From SB11 sp037968475 (lineage in GTDB: Bacteria; Bacteroidota; Bacteroidia; UBA8524), in assembly GCA_037968475.1 (NCBI GenBank), contig JBBKVO010000017.1, positions 1-64,000 of the forward strand: DNA of 64,000 bases. Reading direction: 5' to 3'. Shown here in pieces: positions 63,634 through 64,000 of the stretch. Under the pieces are notes generated by a model. That model worked only from the letters and a program-made list of their open reading frames with translations. It did not search any database and was not told the DNA's origin. The first letter of the stretch is position 1. Each line of letters opens with the position of its first letter. The position numbers were made by a program, and so were the translations under genes.

Positions 63634-63852
63634 ACAGTTTTCATTTAACAGTTAACAGTTATCATTTAGCTTTTTGCTATTGGTCTTTTGCTTTTAGCTG
63701 TTAGCAATTTCATCACTTGTATGTTTTTGATTATATTAAGTCTTAAAAATAATTACACACCTGTTTTGAGCAAATACACAATTACAATGAGTATGGAGTT
63801 CTTTAATGTGTAAATTTCAATAGGAATTAATATAAGTTATTGCACAGCATTA

Positions 63853-63962
63853 TCCCCCTTGTGCGGATGTCATCCTGAGCGCAGTCGGAGGGTGGGAGCG
63901 TAGGTCAATCAATAAAGAAATTCACTTAAATCTATCGCACAGATTCCTTTTTTCAAAGGAAT
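63853..63962. repeat. Dispersed intergenic repeat fragments at the window end
   Basis: TCCCCCTTGTGCG (63853-63865, also at 33298-33310) leads into TGTCATCCTGAGCGCAGTCG (63868-63887), a phrase found repeatedly between genes in many bacteria. A hairpin ATTCCTTT/AAAGGAAT (63943-63962, TTTC loop) follows. No gene is visible in 63634-64000. Confidence 0.6.
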
Positions 63963-64000
63963 GACTGCCCGCTATATAGTTTCTAAAAGATTGCGTCGAT

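Overview
The window reads as a contiguous piece of chromosome from a member of the phylum Bacteroidota. The evidence is the Bacteroidota-type promoter box (TAnnTTTG) just upstream of many genes, the near absence of Shine-Dalgarno sequences, Bacteroidota-only families (DUF4835, DUF4292, DUF3467, PorT), several secreted proteins with type IX secretion (T9SS) sorting tails, and gene order typical of the phylum (bamD-rpoZ-coaBC-DUF4835-recN; ubiE-porT; tgt-lptG; dapA next to ligA). Family-level placement cannot be decided from the window. Base composition is AT-rich and even throughout; I see no prophage, transposase gene, CRISPR array or rRNA operon. Several genes, including rpoB, appear to start with TTG.

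Layout. 1-324: the cut end of a GIY-YIG nuclease gene and a tRNA-Ala on the minus strand. 537-3875: an envelope/core operon (bamD, rpoZ, coaBC, DUF4835). 3878-7759: a small membrane protein, recN, lpxB and a small secreted protein, with two families of palindromic intergenic repeats. 8009-10326: a GMC oxidoreductase with its small partner subunit. 10415-11842: a convergent lipoprotein. 12110-16242: a four-gene cluster of an outer-membrane barrel, a Rieske protein, an imelysin-like lipoprotein and a di-heme oxidoreductase, probably a periplasmic iron or redox system; this is the least understood block. 16454-19385: a secreted T9SS protein and a TPR protein on the minus strand. 19571-27386: a flippase, dUTPase, sugar nucleotidyltransferase, TPR lipoprotein, DUF4292 lipoprotein, EnvC-like protein and Ppx/GppA phosphatase, mostly in one tight transcription unit. 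27452-30580 (minus): cytochrome c, a C25-peptidase-like T9SS protein and engB. 30681-37926: ubiE, porT, tgt, lptG-like permease, a serine palmitoyltransferase-like enzyme, a ComEA-like protein and an acyl-CoA dehydrogenase.

37931-53952 is the translation/transcription core: rpsU, a Xer recombinase, a hibernation factor, tRNA-Thr/Tyr/Gly/Thr, tuf, tRNA-Trp, secE, nusG, rplK-rplA-rplJ-rplL, rpoB, rpoC, then a DUF3467 protein and surE. Hairpins sit before the tRNA array, after tuf, between rplL and rpoB and after rpoC, so output along the chain is probably tuned step by step. 53970-63633 carries a secreted esterase, dapA, a hypothetical protein, ligA, a T9SS protein with an endosialidase-type chaperone domain, a Wzi-like outer membrane protein and a GreA/GreB-like protein.

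Most of the window is ordinary core genome. The parts worth a second look are the two palindromic repeat families, the imelysin/Rieske/di-heme cluster, a palindrome that covers both the surE stop and the next start codon, enzymes that lack expected metal-binding or catalytic residues (TGT, the EnvC-like protein, the C25-like protein), and promoter boxes so close to start codons that leaderless mRNAs are likely.
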